Shown in pieces: positions 35,426-46,530 of a stretch of DNA of 64,000 nucleotides (its first letter is position 1; each line of letters starts with the position of its first letter). A program made the position numbers and the translations under genes. This DNA comes from Calliopsis andreniformis. Lineage: Eukaryota; Arthropoda; Insecta; Hymenoptera; Andrenidae. The stretch covers positions 5,868,961-5,932,960 of the forward strand of contig NC_135071.1 in the NCBI RefSeq assembly GCF_051401765.1, written 5' to 3'. Below the pieces are notes generated by a model that saw only the letters and a list, made by a program, of their open reading frames with translations, was not told the origin of the DNA and did not search any database.

Positions 35426-36134
35426 ACACTATCATCTAAAATGTCTCTACACGTTTGCTATTCAGTGCCGACCTTTCGACTGTCGACCAGTAGAGATAAC
35501 ATTCATTTTATGTATAATTTTAATCTATTGGCAAATAAAAACAGAAAGCTGAAGTTTAATAAAAACGTCATTCAGTGTGTTACTTATAAGGAATCATTCA
35601 ATGAAGGATGAGAGCGTCGAATGCGAAGGTTGGCACACGTGAAATGTCAGATCAAGAAAATATTAGTTGTTTTACATGCAGTATAAAAAATATAAAAATA
35701 AAGTTTGAACACACATTATCCTAATATTGAAGCACTTCTTGTTCACATTATTAATCATAAAAATGCATTAATTAAATAGCTGGTCGGTACTGAACAACAA
35801 TTCTTCATTTCCTATAAATCACAACTTTTTTACTTTTGTGAATTATACATTCTTATAATAATCGGAATTTCATAAAAATAGCTTTCCCTTTTCATGAAGT
35901 TCTACTTACAGTACAAATTACTTTTCCAAAATTTAAATTCTGCTGATTCTAGCCAAACACACTCCAAAAGATATAACGACTCTTTCCTAACTATGTATAT
36001 GTAGATTGAAATAAAGCAACAATTTAAAAAAGGCGGAGATTTTCATTTTTTTAAATAAATTTGAAACAACTAATAAGATGACTTGAAACCTCCCTCATTT
36101 TCAATGGAAAAATGATGGATTTGACTGATTTTGC
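35426..36134. other. Unassigned AT-rich DNA
   Basis: Nothing recognised; the small ORF at 35411-35611 has no domain. Confidence 0.3.
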
Positions 36135-36138
36135 TTAA

Positions 36139-36471
36139 CCGTTTGAGTGCCACTAGTCATTATTATTTCCCAATCGATAATTGCCACGCGACGCGATAGC
36201 GCGTGTCATATTCCGTTATACTCTATTTTAAATTATTAAGTTTATTATATTATTATAGTCATGGTTGTTTATAAGAAAAAAAAACAAGTACGTCTATAAA
36301 CTGTAATATTACTCCAATTTTGTCTTAAATTATCTAAAACTGAATAGTAACAGTAAGTCACGTATCGACAAAAATCGGGCGTGTTGTAATCGTTGGATTC
36401 GCAGCCCAGAGCGCTAGCACTGTTCGAGCGACAGAGAAGAAGCGCAAAATCGTTCCTTGGCACTCAAACGG
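36139..36471. mobile_element. piggyBac-like MITE (333 bp)
   Basis: The ends CCGTTTGAGTGCCA (36139) and TGGCACTCAAACGG (to 36471) are perfect 14-bp inverted repeats. Each is flanked by TTAA (36135-36138 and 36472-36475). The interior contains GC-rich stretches (CGCGACGCGATAGCGCG at 36187) and no transposase. Confidence 0.9.
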
Positions 36472-36593
36472 TTAAACATTATTATACGTTATTATATGTA
36501 CGAAAACTAGACGTTGAAATAAAATTTCACACTTCTATAATGAAAGTTTCAAGATTTTCGGTAAACCTGTCAATCAACCTTTTCCTAAAGTCG

Positions 36594-37121
36594 TCAGATT
36601 AGTCAAGTTACTTGAATTCAAGCGGTTTGAATTCAAATGTAACTTGAATTTAAGCTGTCATGCAAAAATAATAAAAATGGCGTCGAAAGAGGTGATTGAT
36701 ACTAGTTATTTGGTTATGAATTTTTCAAACGAAACATGTACTTTTGACAGCTTCCATGACGTTCACATGTTTGTCGATTTACTTGAAATTTGCCCTACCT
36801 ATATAGTACAATATACATCATGGTATACTTCAATTAATGTGTATTAATGTGGAAAAGTTGAAAGAACGTCAACTTCATTTGAAGCTTGAAAGAATATTTC
36901 AAGTAATATAACACGTTCACATTGGTCAAATTACCCCAAATTACTTGTATCCAAGCCACTTGAATTCAAGTAATTTGATTTAAACAAGGCGAAATTTAGC
37001 CTAGACGAATTAGAAACTTCAAAGGGTGTTTCAAGTCAATTAAAATAACAAGTTCACATTGATCAAGTTGCTTCAAATCACTTGGATTCAAGCCATTTGA
37101 ATTCCAGTAACTTAACTAATC
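36594..37121. repeat. Inverted-repeat element with internal tandem duplication
   Basis: The left end TCAGATTAGTCAAGTTACTT then GAATTCAAGCGGTTTGAATT mirrors the right end AATTCCAGTAACTTAACTAA then TCTGA. Inside, two tandem units of about 139 bp start near 36850 and 36989: GTTCACATTGGTCAAATTAC with CCAAGCCACTTGAATTCAAG in the first, and GTTCACATTGATCAAGTTGC with TCAAGCCATTTGAATTCCAG in the second, each ending in AACAAGGC. No protein is encoded. Confidence 0.65.
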
Positions 37122-37129
37122 TGAACAAG

Positions 37130-37450
37130 GCTTAAGTCACATGTTTTTATTTTCAAGACATTGGTGTTTAAAGTTTTCAGTTTCAATACTCTCTTATAGA
37201 CTTACGTCTTCTTGAACCCTTATTCTTCAGTGAAAGAATTTTTTAATGCACTTTTTTCTTTCTGAAAATATAAATTCTATATTCTAGATGTCAATTAAGA
37301 CCTTAACTTGAATTTTTTGAAAATGTGACATAGGTCGTTTTACCTTACAGCTGCAGAGTTATCTTGAGAATAAGATTGAGTTGGTTACGTATATCTGCGT
37401 AACAGTTGCAGACCAAGCGGTTAAAGATGACATTTTAAGTAACTTTTTTC
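37130..37450 (-). repeat. Dispersed repeat copy 2 (partner at 6225-6660)
   Basis: Reverse-complement similarity to 6225-6660 as described there; TGACATAGGTCGTTTTACCT (37326-37345) mirrors AAGGTAAAACCACATATGTC (6269-6288). It directly follows the inverted-repeat element at 36594-37121. Confidence 0.6.
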
Positions 37451-37556
37451 TTTACATATATGCTTATGTAATAATTTTAATACCGTGTACTGAACTCAAA
37501 CCTTAATGACTGCGAAAACAAACAAAAGATTTAAACAATACAAATCAGATTTTAAC

Positions 37557-37690
37557 ACGTTGATCACCATGTCAGTCATATATGACAGTACCATGTCAGT
37601 CATACATATGTGCCTGACACTCATAATTTCGACAGAATGAATGTCAATTTTGTGCGACTGACAACTGATATAAACTTATATTACTGTTAA
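37557..37690 (+). repeat. Solo piggyBac-like terminus with internal direct repeat
   Basis: TTAACACGTTGATCACCATG starts at the TTAA motif like the complete piggyBac-like MITEs here. It is followed by a tandem ACCATGTCAGTCATA repeat (two copies, 37567 and 37591). No inverted partner was found. Confidence 0.45.
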
Positions 37691-37721
37691 AAAGAATGGT
37701 TCCCTTTAAATAAATAAGCAA

Positions 37722-38663
37722 GACCAGGGACAAACGTAACAACTCAGGTTTTTGTTTCATAGATTTTATAAAATTTTTAAGAAGATTGAACAGGACAGTA
37801 AACCTACATTATTAAACAACGCAATCAAACAAAAAAACTAACAATACATTACACCAATTTTTTTTAATAAACCTTTTTTTAGAGTATGTCATTTGATACT
37901 TTTGTCCCTACCCCTAACGACGAAAGTAACATGCGATAATTTGAAGTAGCGACGGTGGTAACATTCTATTTAAGTTAGAAAATTAAAATAAGCAATAGAA
38001 AACTTAACAAGCCTACGTGAACCAGAAGAATAAAATTTGACAAATTAACAAAAAATTCAAAGTTATTACATAGTTTCTAATAATTGCATTGAAAAATGTT
38101 GACTACGCTAGTTACATCATTTGTTTTTGTTATTTTACAGTGTTCTGTTTCAAACTTCAAAATCACTGGTCTGTAAAATTTAGGAAATAAGACTTAACAC
38201 ATTCTCTCCTTAATAAATTTTATTAAAATAACATATCCGTTAAAGCAAAGAGTATAGAAGAAAGTCGTAAGTTATAATCAGGACAAAAGTAATAACTTGT
38301 TACTACTAGCAGTATTTCTCATTAACGTGTTCTATATACTAATTTAACTTATAATCATAACAATTTTTATACCTACCTATAAAGTCAATATCTAATGAAC
38401 ACAATACAAAAAAGTCACAAGATTTTATGAAGCCAGAAAAAAAAGATACGTAATTGAAATAAACCCTACAAGTTTACTTTTAATATACTATTTTAATAAA
38501 ATGTTAAAATATGAAGAACCGCTTATTATCACAGATTGCCAAAAACTAAAGTGGAGGAAAGATGAAAATGACGTGCAAAGATGGAAATACAAGATTATTG
38601 ATCGATTGGTAATTGTTTTATAACGTTTGTTACATTCGTCCCGTGTTACGTTTATCCCTGGTC
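37722..38663. mobile_element. DNA element, GACCAGGGA-AAACGTAAC ends
   Basis: The left end GACCAGGGACAAACGTAACA and right end, read on the other strand, GACCAGGGATAAACGTAACA are 19/20 identical. Parts of the motif recur inside (AGGACAAAAGTAATAA at 38280 and GTCCCTACCCCTAACGACG at 37906), suggesting sub-terminal binding repeats. The 942-bp interior is AT-rich with no recognised transposase. Confidence 0.7.
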
Positions 38664-39016
38664 TCCCCTACACACTGAAAATTTCATAGAAGTGTAGGAA
38701 AAAGAAAATAGGTAATTGCAGATACAGATGTTTTCGCCTTGAAAAACCAAAACGTAGCAGAAAACAAAATTATCTAATACTTCTACCGTGGTTTCCTGCA
38801 TTTCGCAAAGTTTAAAAAACAGTCGGAATTCTTGAGTTACCGAAGTTACCTCGTGAGTCATGTTACCTGTATATAGGTGACATAAAAAATCTTCTATTTC
38901 TTAGAATGTAAATAGTCGGGTAACATAAAACTCTAAGTGATTGACATATTCTGACTTCATCAAATTACCAAATATCTTTTTGACAAGGAAACATTACCAC
39001 TAGGTGGTATGCGTAC
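38664..39016. other. Unassigned DNA
   Basis: The 69-codon minus frame at 38652-38861 overlaps the end of the preceding element and has no domain. Confidence 0.3.
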
Positions 39017-40318
39017 GGGTCATTCCACGCGAAATCGGGCACGTTTCGGAGCAAGTTCTTGTAATTTGCTCAAATTTGAATATGTTGTAGTCTTTAACGA
39101 TATTTAAACGTGCCCTAAAGGATTTTTCAAAATTTTGAAAATTGTCGATTTTACAGCTGTTTGAAGTTAAGTGCTACTTTTTTTTTAAAAAATTATAGCT
39201 ATTGAACTAGTAAGCAGATGGAGATGAGCTTTACGGTGCTTATAGAGAAAACATTGAAGTTTGTAAAAAAAATTATTTCATTTAAAAAAACTTGTTTTTT
39301 AATCATCTTTTTTGTAATTATTTTAAACAAATGCAGGTTTTTAAAATGATGCGCGATTTTAAAAATCTGAAAAAAAAGGAGAATATAGTTTGATCCTTCC
39401 CCTTGATGGACAAACTTTCAAAAAGATGGACATTTTAAAATTGGCCCTGTGAAAATTGCTGAAAGTTGACGCTGCGTCGAGTCGCACTGCTGTGGCGGGC
39501 GCGTCGTCGCTGGCAGCCTACTCGTGTCCAGCGGACGAACGTGCATTATTATTTGCGATCAAGGCGACAAATATTGGTAACTCACTCTTTGTCAATGATA
39601 CTTATTGACAAGTTCACATTCATTTTTGCCATGTGAAGTTGCAAAAAAGTGCCATTCTGCATTAATATCAAAATCTTCGAAATGAAAGCTAGGATTTAAG
39701 AGATTATATTTATGTTTTCAAGAATAACACGAAGATTGAGTTATCAATATTTATTGATTGCATTAAACCTTGCAAATGCTCGGAGATAATGTAGAGTAAT
39801 GTTGGGTGAAGTCGCCTTGATTCCAAATAATAACGCACGTTCGCCCGCTGGAGTTGAGTAGGCTGCCAGCGACGACGTGCCGGCCACAGCAGTGCTACTC
39901 GACGCAGCGTCAACTTTCGGCAATTTTCACAGGGCCAATTTTAAAATGTCCATCTTTTTGAAAGTTTGTCCATCAAGGGGAAGGATCAAACTATATTCTC
40001 CTTTTTTTTCAGATTTTTAAAATCGCGCATCATCTTAAAAACCTGCATTTGTTTAAAATAATTACAAAAAAGATGATTAAAAAACAAGTTTTTTTAAATG
40101 AAATAATTTTTTTTACAAACTTCAATGTTTTCTCTATAAGCACCGTAAAGCTCATCTCCATCTGCTTACTAGTTCAATAGCTATAATTTTTTAAAAAAAA
40201 GGTAGCACTTAACTTCAAACAGTACGTTTAAATATCGTTAAAGACTACAACATATTCAAATTTGAGCAAATTACAAGAACTTGCTCCGAAACGTGCCCGA
40301 TTTCGCGTGGAATGACCC
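39017..40318. mobile_element. Foldback element, GGGTCATTCC family, copy B
   Basis: The left arm 39017-39568 and right arm 39811-40318 are near-identical inverted repeats from GGGTCATTCCACGCGAAATC to the inner ATCAAGGCGAC. The arms contain a GC-rich inner block (GACGCTGCGTCGAG, CGTCGTCGCTGGCAGCC). The right arm is 44 bp shorter net because a block between the AACTTCAAACAG and GTTTAAATATCG motifs (about 40220) is missing. The element is flanked by GTAC on both sides (39013-39016; 40319-40322). The 242-bp spacer is non-coding, so unlike copies A and C it carries no transposase remnant. Confidence 0.85.
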
Positions 40319-41539
40319 GTACGTGAGATATTGAGTGTATGTTTACTACTAGGTTGTGCGTTAACTACACATCCCATATCCCTCCATATACTATCCAGTA
40401 ATAACCACACAACATTTCACAAAATAACAAAAAAATCATCGAAATCGGTGATGACCCAACTTATCGAGATCACTGATCTGTTTTTAGATCAACAGCAAAA
40501 CATATTTTGCATTAATGTAAAGGAAAAAGTTGTCCAAAATATCGTCCCTAACAACATATTTTAAGTTCGATCAAATCAGCAAGCGAGCGATTCACCGATA
40601 ACTTCACCAGATTTTCTATATCAATATTATCCAAGCAAACGCGACATGTAAGCCTTTCAGTGTTTCTCCAATCCTGTTCTCATCGTCAGGTAAATCCAGC
40701 GATGCTATGAAAACCACCATGATAGGTGTCTCTAGTATCAATAAAGCTCGAACATTACAAATGACGAATGTACTTGTTTTACTAGTGATTCAAGGAGATC
40801 GAAAGCAAAGCAGCCTACGAGAGGCCACACTACTGGACAGGACTGCTCTAACACTTCTCTAAACAATAAGAAGACGTATTCAACGAATGCAATAATATTC
40901 TATTACGATTATTTAGAATAAAAATATATCAAATAATGTATAATTAACATTTTCTAAAGATACTTTTTGAAATGTCTTATTATAGGTATATAAGTGTAAG
41001 CTATAGTGCAGCTGCAACTATAATACAATAATGAGAGATTTCATTTGAAATTTCTGTCATTTAATTCAAAATATTATTAAATTTTGTTTATCTTTGTTTT
41101 TCACATTTTTTTACAAGGAAACAACTAAAACTAAAAAATAAATTAAAATTTTCGTTCTTTAAAAGCTACCAAACTAAACTATTTAAACAGTTAAAGTTCC
41201 TGTTCATTCTTTATATTGTTATAAAAAACAAATAAAAACTGTACCTGAAAAAATCGCATTACATATTTCTTTGCTTAGTTCTTGATAGGCCAAATTCATG
41301 CACTTATATTTCTAGCATTTCTTACGTATGTTGGATCTTTGCAATTATGTTTGCTTATTGATATCTCGAAGTTAGGGTCTAATTGGCAGAATAATCGAGG
41401 GGTGTCAAAAAATACGTTAGTTTAAACAGAATTTGTATACGCATCATTATATGTACATGATATTACTATTTTTACTATACTAAGAGATGGACATTTATTC
41501 AATAAAGATGACTATATGTATAAACAAAGCTTGACATGT
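40319..41539. other. Unassigned DNA with weak repeat similarity
   Basis: GGAAAAAGTTGTCCAAAATA then TCGTCCCTAACAACATATTT at 40523-40562 resembles GGAAAAAGTTATTCAAAACA and TTGTCCTTTATAACGTATCT at 30687-30725, so a fragment of that element type is present. No gene was recognised. Confidence 0.35.
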
Positions 41540-41745
41540 ACAGTGTCCCAAAATTGGCGGTACAAACGGAAATGAGGTGATTCTAAATGAAAAAATACGA
41601 TGAAAATATAGAATAAAATTTTTTGATGTCATGCTTCGTTTTCAAGAAAATTGACTTTGAATTTTGACCGACTACAAGTGTATCGAACTACAATTATGGG
41701 CGCTTAATGGATAAACGGGGAAAGGGGAATGCTTCTAGGGTACTG
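41540..41745 (+). repeat. Mariner-like transposon 5'-end fragment
   Basis: CAGTGTCCCAAAATTGGCGG, then GAAATGAGGTGATTCTAAAT, then ATGCTTCGTTTTCAAGAAAA has the layout of a terminus and leader of mariner-like elements (terminus, then a block with GGCTTCGTTTTC-AGAAAAT). No transposase follows. This is inferred from layout alone. Confidence 0.35.
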
Positions 41746-42532
41746 TAAAGACAGTTAATGGTCGTCAGACCGAGAGTATGTATTCCTTTCTTAGACCATA
41801 TATGTTACTAAACACCGCTTGTGTATAGTGCGTCTATAGGAAATTTAGGAATCGAGTGAAGTAAAGATAACGTGAAAAGTGTGACGTCACATGTAGACAA
41901 AAGATGATTCAAAATGGTTGACACGGCATTAACTTATATTATAAATTATTAAAAATGGTGCAAACATGATGTATTCAAGGTTGCAAGGAAAAGCACAACA
42001 ATATATAGGGAACAATTTAGTTTGTGATAAAAATAATATACGCAGCATCCGGACTAAAACTATTTTATTTTATAATCTATAATTACAAATAATTGTCTTC
42101 CAAATATTTATGTACTTTTCGTACTTTTATTATCTGTTTAAGCTATTATCAATATCTCAATATCGAATCCAAATATATTTTGCAAAATTATAATCTCCAA
42201 AATATATTATAATGAGCACTATTTAAAATCGTAAAAGTAAAGTAAAAATTAATGATTAAAATATGTATGTACCTATAAAAAATATTATCTTGTATATTAT
42301 GAAAAGCATATACGTATACATTTATTTATTTTTTACAAAAATTAACAACATATTCAAGCCGAACACTGAAATAGTTTTACATGTTTGAAATATTGGTACA
42401 TTACTCTTTTGAAACTGCATAGATAATACATATCGTACTAACATACCTTATACATCTTACCTACGTGTGACGTCACGTAGATGTTTTATCTTTGCTTCAG
42501 AGAAATTATCTAACGCCGTGTCTATAAATATA
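41746..42532. other. Unassigned AT-rich DNA
   Basis: GTGACGTCAC occurs near 41881 and again near 42468 (ACGTGTGACGTCACGTAG) as short palindromes; no gene is attached to either. Confidence 0.35.
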
Positions 42533-43176
42533 GAGGGTGTTCGCGATAATTTGTACCAGCGTTTTTTTCGTATACAGTATACATTAGAAAAAAATGGAAG
42601 AAGAAAAGTGACCTTTATTTTTTTTTAATGGAATGCTACATATTTTTTGTATCATATGAAAGCGCGCATTAAGACCACATTATAAACCACATAGTATACT
42701 ATGACTTTTAGAATTATATAAGGTCAGAAATAAAAGAAATAAATTTAATATCTCGTTCAGATTAGGTGAACCAAGCAGATTACCTCTACTTGTACATAAA
42801 CATAACGAATTTAATCTCTTCGGGGAGGAATCCTTTTTGGGATCAAATTGAATGATTACATTGTATTTTGTAAAACTATTCATATAAGATATACTCAAAC
42901 GAATAAAAGACAATAAACAATAGGAAATTTCCTAGGAAATGTCTACCACCAAGAGTTTTCATTGTATCTTTTATAAATATGTATGACTTTTACAAATATG
43001 AATTTAAGAAAAAGTAAATGTACACATATACGCCAGTCTCCTTCAAAGGGTTAAAGATACAATTTTCTTAAAAAGACCCCTCATATGAATAAATTGCACT
43101 CTATATTTTCGATTTAATTTTACGCTTAAAATCACCTCTTTCTTGGCTGTGCCAAGATTTCAGAGATACCCTGTAT
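42533..43176. repeat. Fragmented mariner-like element, AGGGTGTTC / ACCCTGTA ends
   Basis: TAGAGGGTGTTCGCGATAAT at 42532 and GAGATACCCTGTATGTG at 43162 are opposing terminus-like motifs about 640 bp apart. Between them lies the dispersed segment 42912-43032 that is also found at window positions 1-105. The two ends are not close copies of each other, so this may be two fragments and not one element. The 77-codon minus ORF at 42680-42913 has no domain. Confidence 0.4.
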
Positions 43177-43796
43177 GTGTAGTATTTAGCTACAAATAAT
43201 AATCAAATGCATAAGACCTAATTTTGCATTGTTTATTTCGTGTTACTGTCTGAAAATAGCTTATCAGACCTGAAATTTGTAATACTCTTTAACTGCTAAC
43301 ACTTTGCGCATAATATTTACTATCCTTCTTGTAAATAGGCAAAATGCTAGCAAGAGTATTAATAAAAGATTAATGTTACTATTTATCCTAATTTTGAACA
43401 TTCCCGCCTCTGACGGATTTCATGGACTCAATGTGCCGAATAGTATTTGTACAATTCGTCAGAAAGAAAAAAGATGACAAACTTCGTCGTAAGTACGTTT
43501 AACTGAAATTTTACTGTTAAGTACAAGAATCAGTTCAGAACACTTAGACACTTTGTACACAAAATATACAAGTACCTTTTTTCATTTTTTCTAAAATACA
43601 ACCACCAAATTCTACAGCTTTATCTCCAAAATTAACACCATGTCATTTATTTTTATTATACAGATTATGTATTTCTTAATATCATATAAATATTAAGTAA
43701 ATAATAAAGAATAATTGCAATAAACAGTATCTTTTACTATATGTATTTCTATATTTTATACAAGGGCTCCAAATGGCCATAATCGATATTCGTTTT
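43177..43796. other. Unassigned AT-rich DNA
   Basis: Nothing recognised. Confidence 0.3.
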
Positions 43797-43802
43797 ACTA
43801 AT

Positions 43803-45298
43803 GGGTCATTCCACGGAAAATCAGACAGTTTTTGGAGTATCATCTTGAATGTTGTTCAAACTTGGATATATTATAGCTTTTAGTGGTATTTAAAAGTATG
43901 TCAAAGGATTTTTCAAAATTTTTAAAATTATTGATTTTATACGTACGCAAAGTATAGTGTTAATTTTCTTTTAAAAGTCGTAACTTTTGAACTACTGAAC
44001 GCACGTGAATATGCTTCTAGGTAGTGAACACGTAAGAGTACTAGAAAAAATTGTTTCGGTTTAGAAAAAGTTTTTTAAATACTTTTTTTTGTAATTGTTT
44101 TAAACAAATGTGATTTTTTAGTACCGGGCACAAATTTAAAAATTTGAAAAAATTGAGAATATACTCCTATTCATCCTCTTTGCGGACATATTTTTAAACA
44201 TATGGACATTTGAAAATTGGCCAAATGAAAATTGATTGAAGGGGACGCAGCGTCGCGTTGAAACATACCATGTAGTCTAGTCGTACGATACTAGCAGCTA
44301 AGCAGCTATACCTGCCATTAATGTAGCTTAATGAATTTGTTGTTGTTGGAGATTTCGCAGAAAATTATTCACTTCTTATTCAAGGTGAAATGAAGAGTTA
44401 CCATTGATCTAATAAACAAGCAACAATAAACACATTCGCTACTTATGATCGAATGGATAACAGTCTAAAACAAGAGAACTTTGTCATTATATCAGACTGT
44501 CACGAACATGATAGTATAACTGCTCACTTATTACTAATTTACTTAATTTACTTTACATAATTCTCATTTCAAAAATTTTGGAATCCATGCAAGGTGACAA
44601 TTTTTTGCAATTTCACATGAAAAAAATGTATGCGACTGTGTTGGCGAGTCCTTGAAGCGTCTTGCAGCTCGAGCCAGTTTACAAAGCCACTACAAGATCA
44701 GCTCACAACGCCACAGAAATTGTTCGATTGGGCGACTGCTAACACTGAGAATATTAATTTTAGATCCTGCTCAGTTAAAGAATATAAAGAACATTCAGAG
44801 CTACTACTACTAGAAAGACACGCATTAGCTAAAAGAATTTCCCGGAACAAGACATTTTCATTTATATATACCAGCGCAAACGCAGCGTCACCTTCAATCA
44901 ATTTTCATTTGGTCAAATTTCAAATGTGAATAGGAGTATATTCTCAATTTTTTTTCAAATTTTTAAATTCGTGTCCAGTACTAAAAAAATTGTTTAAAAC
45001 AATTACAAAAAATGTGTTTAAAAAAAACTTTTTCTAAACTGAAACAATTTTTTTTAGTACTCTTATGTGTGCACTATAACTACCCAGATGCATATTCTCA
45101 TGCGTTTAATGGTGCGAGTTACAATTTTTTTAAAACAAGTTAGCACTATACTTTCCGTAGCTGTAAAATCAACAATTTTCAAAATTTTAAAAAAACCTTC
45201 GATATATATTTAAATATCACTAAAGACTACAAAATATCAAAATTTAAACAAAATCCAAGATGGTACTCCAAAAAGTGTCCGATGTCCCATGAAATGAC
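43803..45298 (+). mobile_element. Long-TIR transposon, GGGTCATTCC family, copy C
   Basis: The element starts GGGTCATTCCACGGAAAATC and ends CCCATGAAATGAC, which is the inverted terminus. Both flanks carry ACTAAT (43797-43802 and 45299-45304), a possible 6-bp target duplication. The arms match those of copy A over their full length (for instance CGTAAGAGTACTAGAAAAAA against its right-arm mirror TTTTTTTTAGTACTCTTATG). The interior holds a broken version of the copy A ORF. Confidence 0.8.
44455..44929 (+). pseudogene. Broken copy of the family transposase-like ORF
   Basis: The frame opens MDNSLKQENFVIISDCHEHD like copy A, then runs into a stop. A later frame carries the LAARASLQ segment only out of frame, and from about 44690 QLTTPQKLFDWATANTENIN then SVKEYKEHSELLLLERHALA and KRISRNKTFSF are in register. 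The SDG and HGK blocks seen in copy A are deleted or destroyed here. The segment TTPQKLF, absent from copy A, is closer to the usual family form, so each copy preserves pieces the other lost. Confidence 0.75.
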
Positions 45299-45417
45299 AC
45301 TAATTTATTTATCATATACTTTATATTATATTAATGAAAATGCAGAGGAAAAATGTTGAATTTTTCCATCAGTACAATTTATTTGTATTACAGAAAGAGA
45401 AACCTGTTAATGAATGG

Positions 45418-45600
45418 AACCACAGCCGACTCTAGACTAGCCGTGCTTAACGAAAAAGAGCAACATTGTGAGAGTCCGATTTTGCAATAAATAAATAGAG
45501 ACACACAATGCTGCGTACTCTTTCTATCAAGTGCCAAATCGGACTCTCGTAGCGTTGTTCTTTTCGTCGAGCATGGTTAGTACTAGAATCGGCTGTAGTT
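45418..45600. mobile_element. MITE with about 65-bp inverted repeats (183 bp)
   Basis: CCACAGCCGACTCTAGACTA then GCCGTGCTTAACGAAAAAGA and GAGAGTCCGATTTTGCA on the left mirror TGCCAAATCGGACTCTC, TTCTTTTCGTCGAGCATGGT and TAGAATCGGCTGTAG on the right. About 65 bases at each end pair with few mismatches, leaving a loop of some 50 bases. No target duplication could be fixed. Confidence 0.85.
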
Positions 45601-46284
45601 GAACGTAACACTTACAAGAAATTCTATTGTGAAAATTGCAACATTTTGTATCGATTTAGAAAACATTATCCCATGCTATTACTTATTATTTCTTCGATGT
45701 TCTATTATTATTCTCCATGAATATCAATCACAACTACTGTTACTACAATTACTACTATCAACAGAATTAAAATATAAACTAGATTTAACATCTACCATTT
45801 AAGGAAAATTCTTTTGCTCACAGTTTAAGGGTTCATCATTCTATATTTCTAAAATACAAAAAAAATCGATTTTGCATTTTCTTAAAGCTACATGTGTGTC
45901 TTTTTGACCTGGCAGTCAGCATATTTTTTAAACTGTTCATCTGATTAACTTCAAATATTGAAATTGTCTCTTATAAAATTATCTACATGTAATAGAGCGT
46001 GAGATTTTATCAGTATTTTAATTTCTTCAAATTTTATAAATTCTCACAATTAATCTTTTTCAGTGAGAAGAGAGACTTTTTCTGTATCAACCGCAATTGC
46101 ACTATTTTTCAAAGTTATTTTAACATCGTGAATTACGTTGAAAATATAGTTTTAATTAAATTATCGCAAGAATGTTTCAATCACTTTTGTCAATTGATGA
46201 GATCTTTTTTCACGTGAAGTAAATAATGTTGCATAACTTCGCCATATTCAAATTTTAAGCAATAAATGATTTGTGAAAATCAAC
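45601..46284. other. Unassigned AT-rich DNA
   Basis: AAAAAATCGATTTTGCATTT then TCTTAAAGCTACATG (45861) is a low-complexity block seen in similar form near 34786. Small ORFs of 67-72 codons have no domain. Confidence 0.3.
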
Positions 46285-46288
46285 TTAA

Positions 46289-46526
46289 CACTAAGACTAC
46301 CGAGGCTAATATAGGTCTATATATTTTTATCGAAATGCCAAAATTAAAGCTCCCTGGAAAAGTTTCATAAGTGATTTTTTAATTAATACGAAATAGTTTC
46401 ATATTAATTTATTCATACACTTTCTTACTTATACTCAACATTAACGGAAAAAACAATACTTTCGAAGAATAAAATGTATGTCAAAAATAAACATGCGGAT
46501 CATTTTGATCCTTCTGATAGCTCGTG
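46289..46526. mobile_element. piggyBac-like MITE (238 bp), diverged
   Basis: The element begins CACTAAGACTACCGAGG and, read from the right end on the other strand, CACGAGCTATCAGAAGG. Both ends abut TTAA (46285-46288 and 46527-46530). The inverted repeats are short and imperfect but the TTAA duplication and start are as in the other piggyBac-like MITEs here. Confidence 0.6.
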
Positions 46527-46530
46527 TTAA

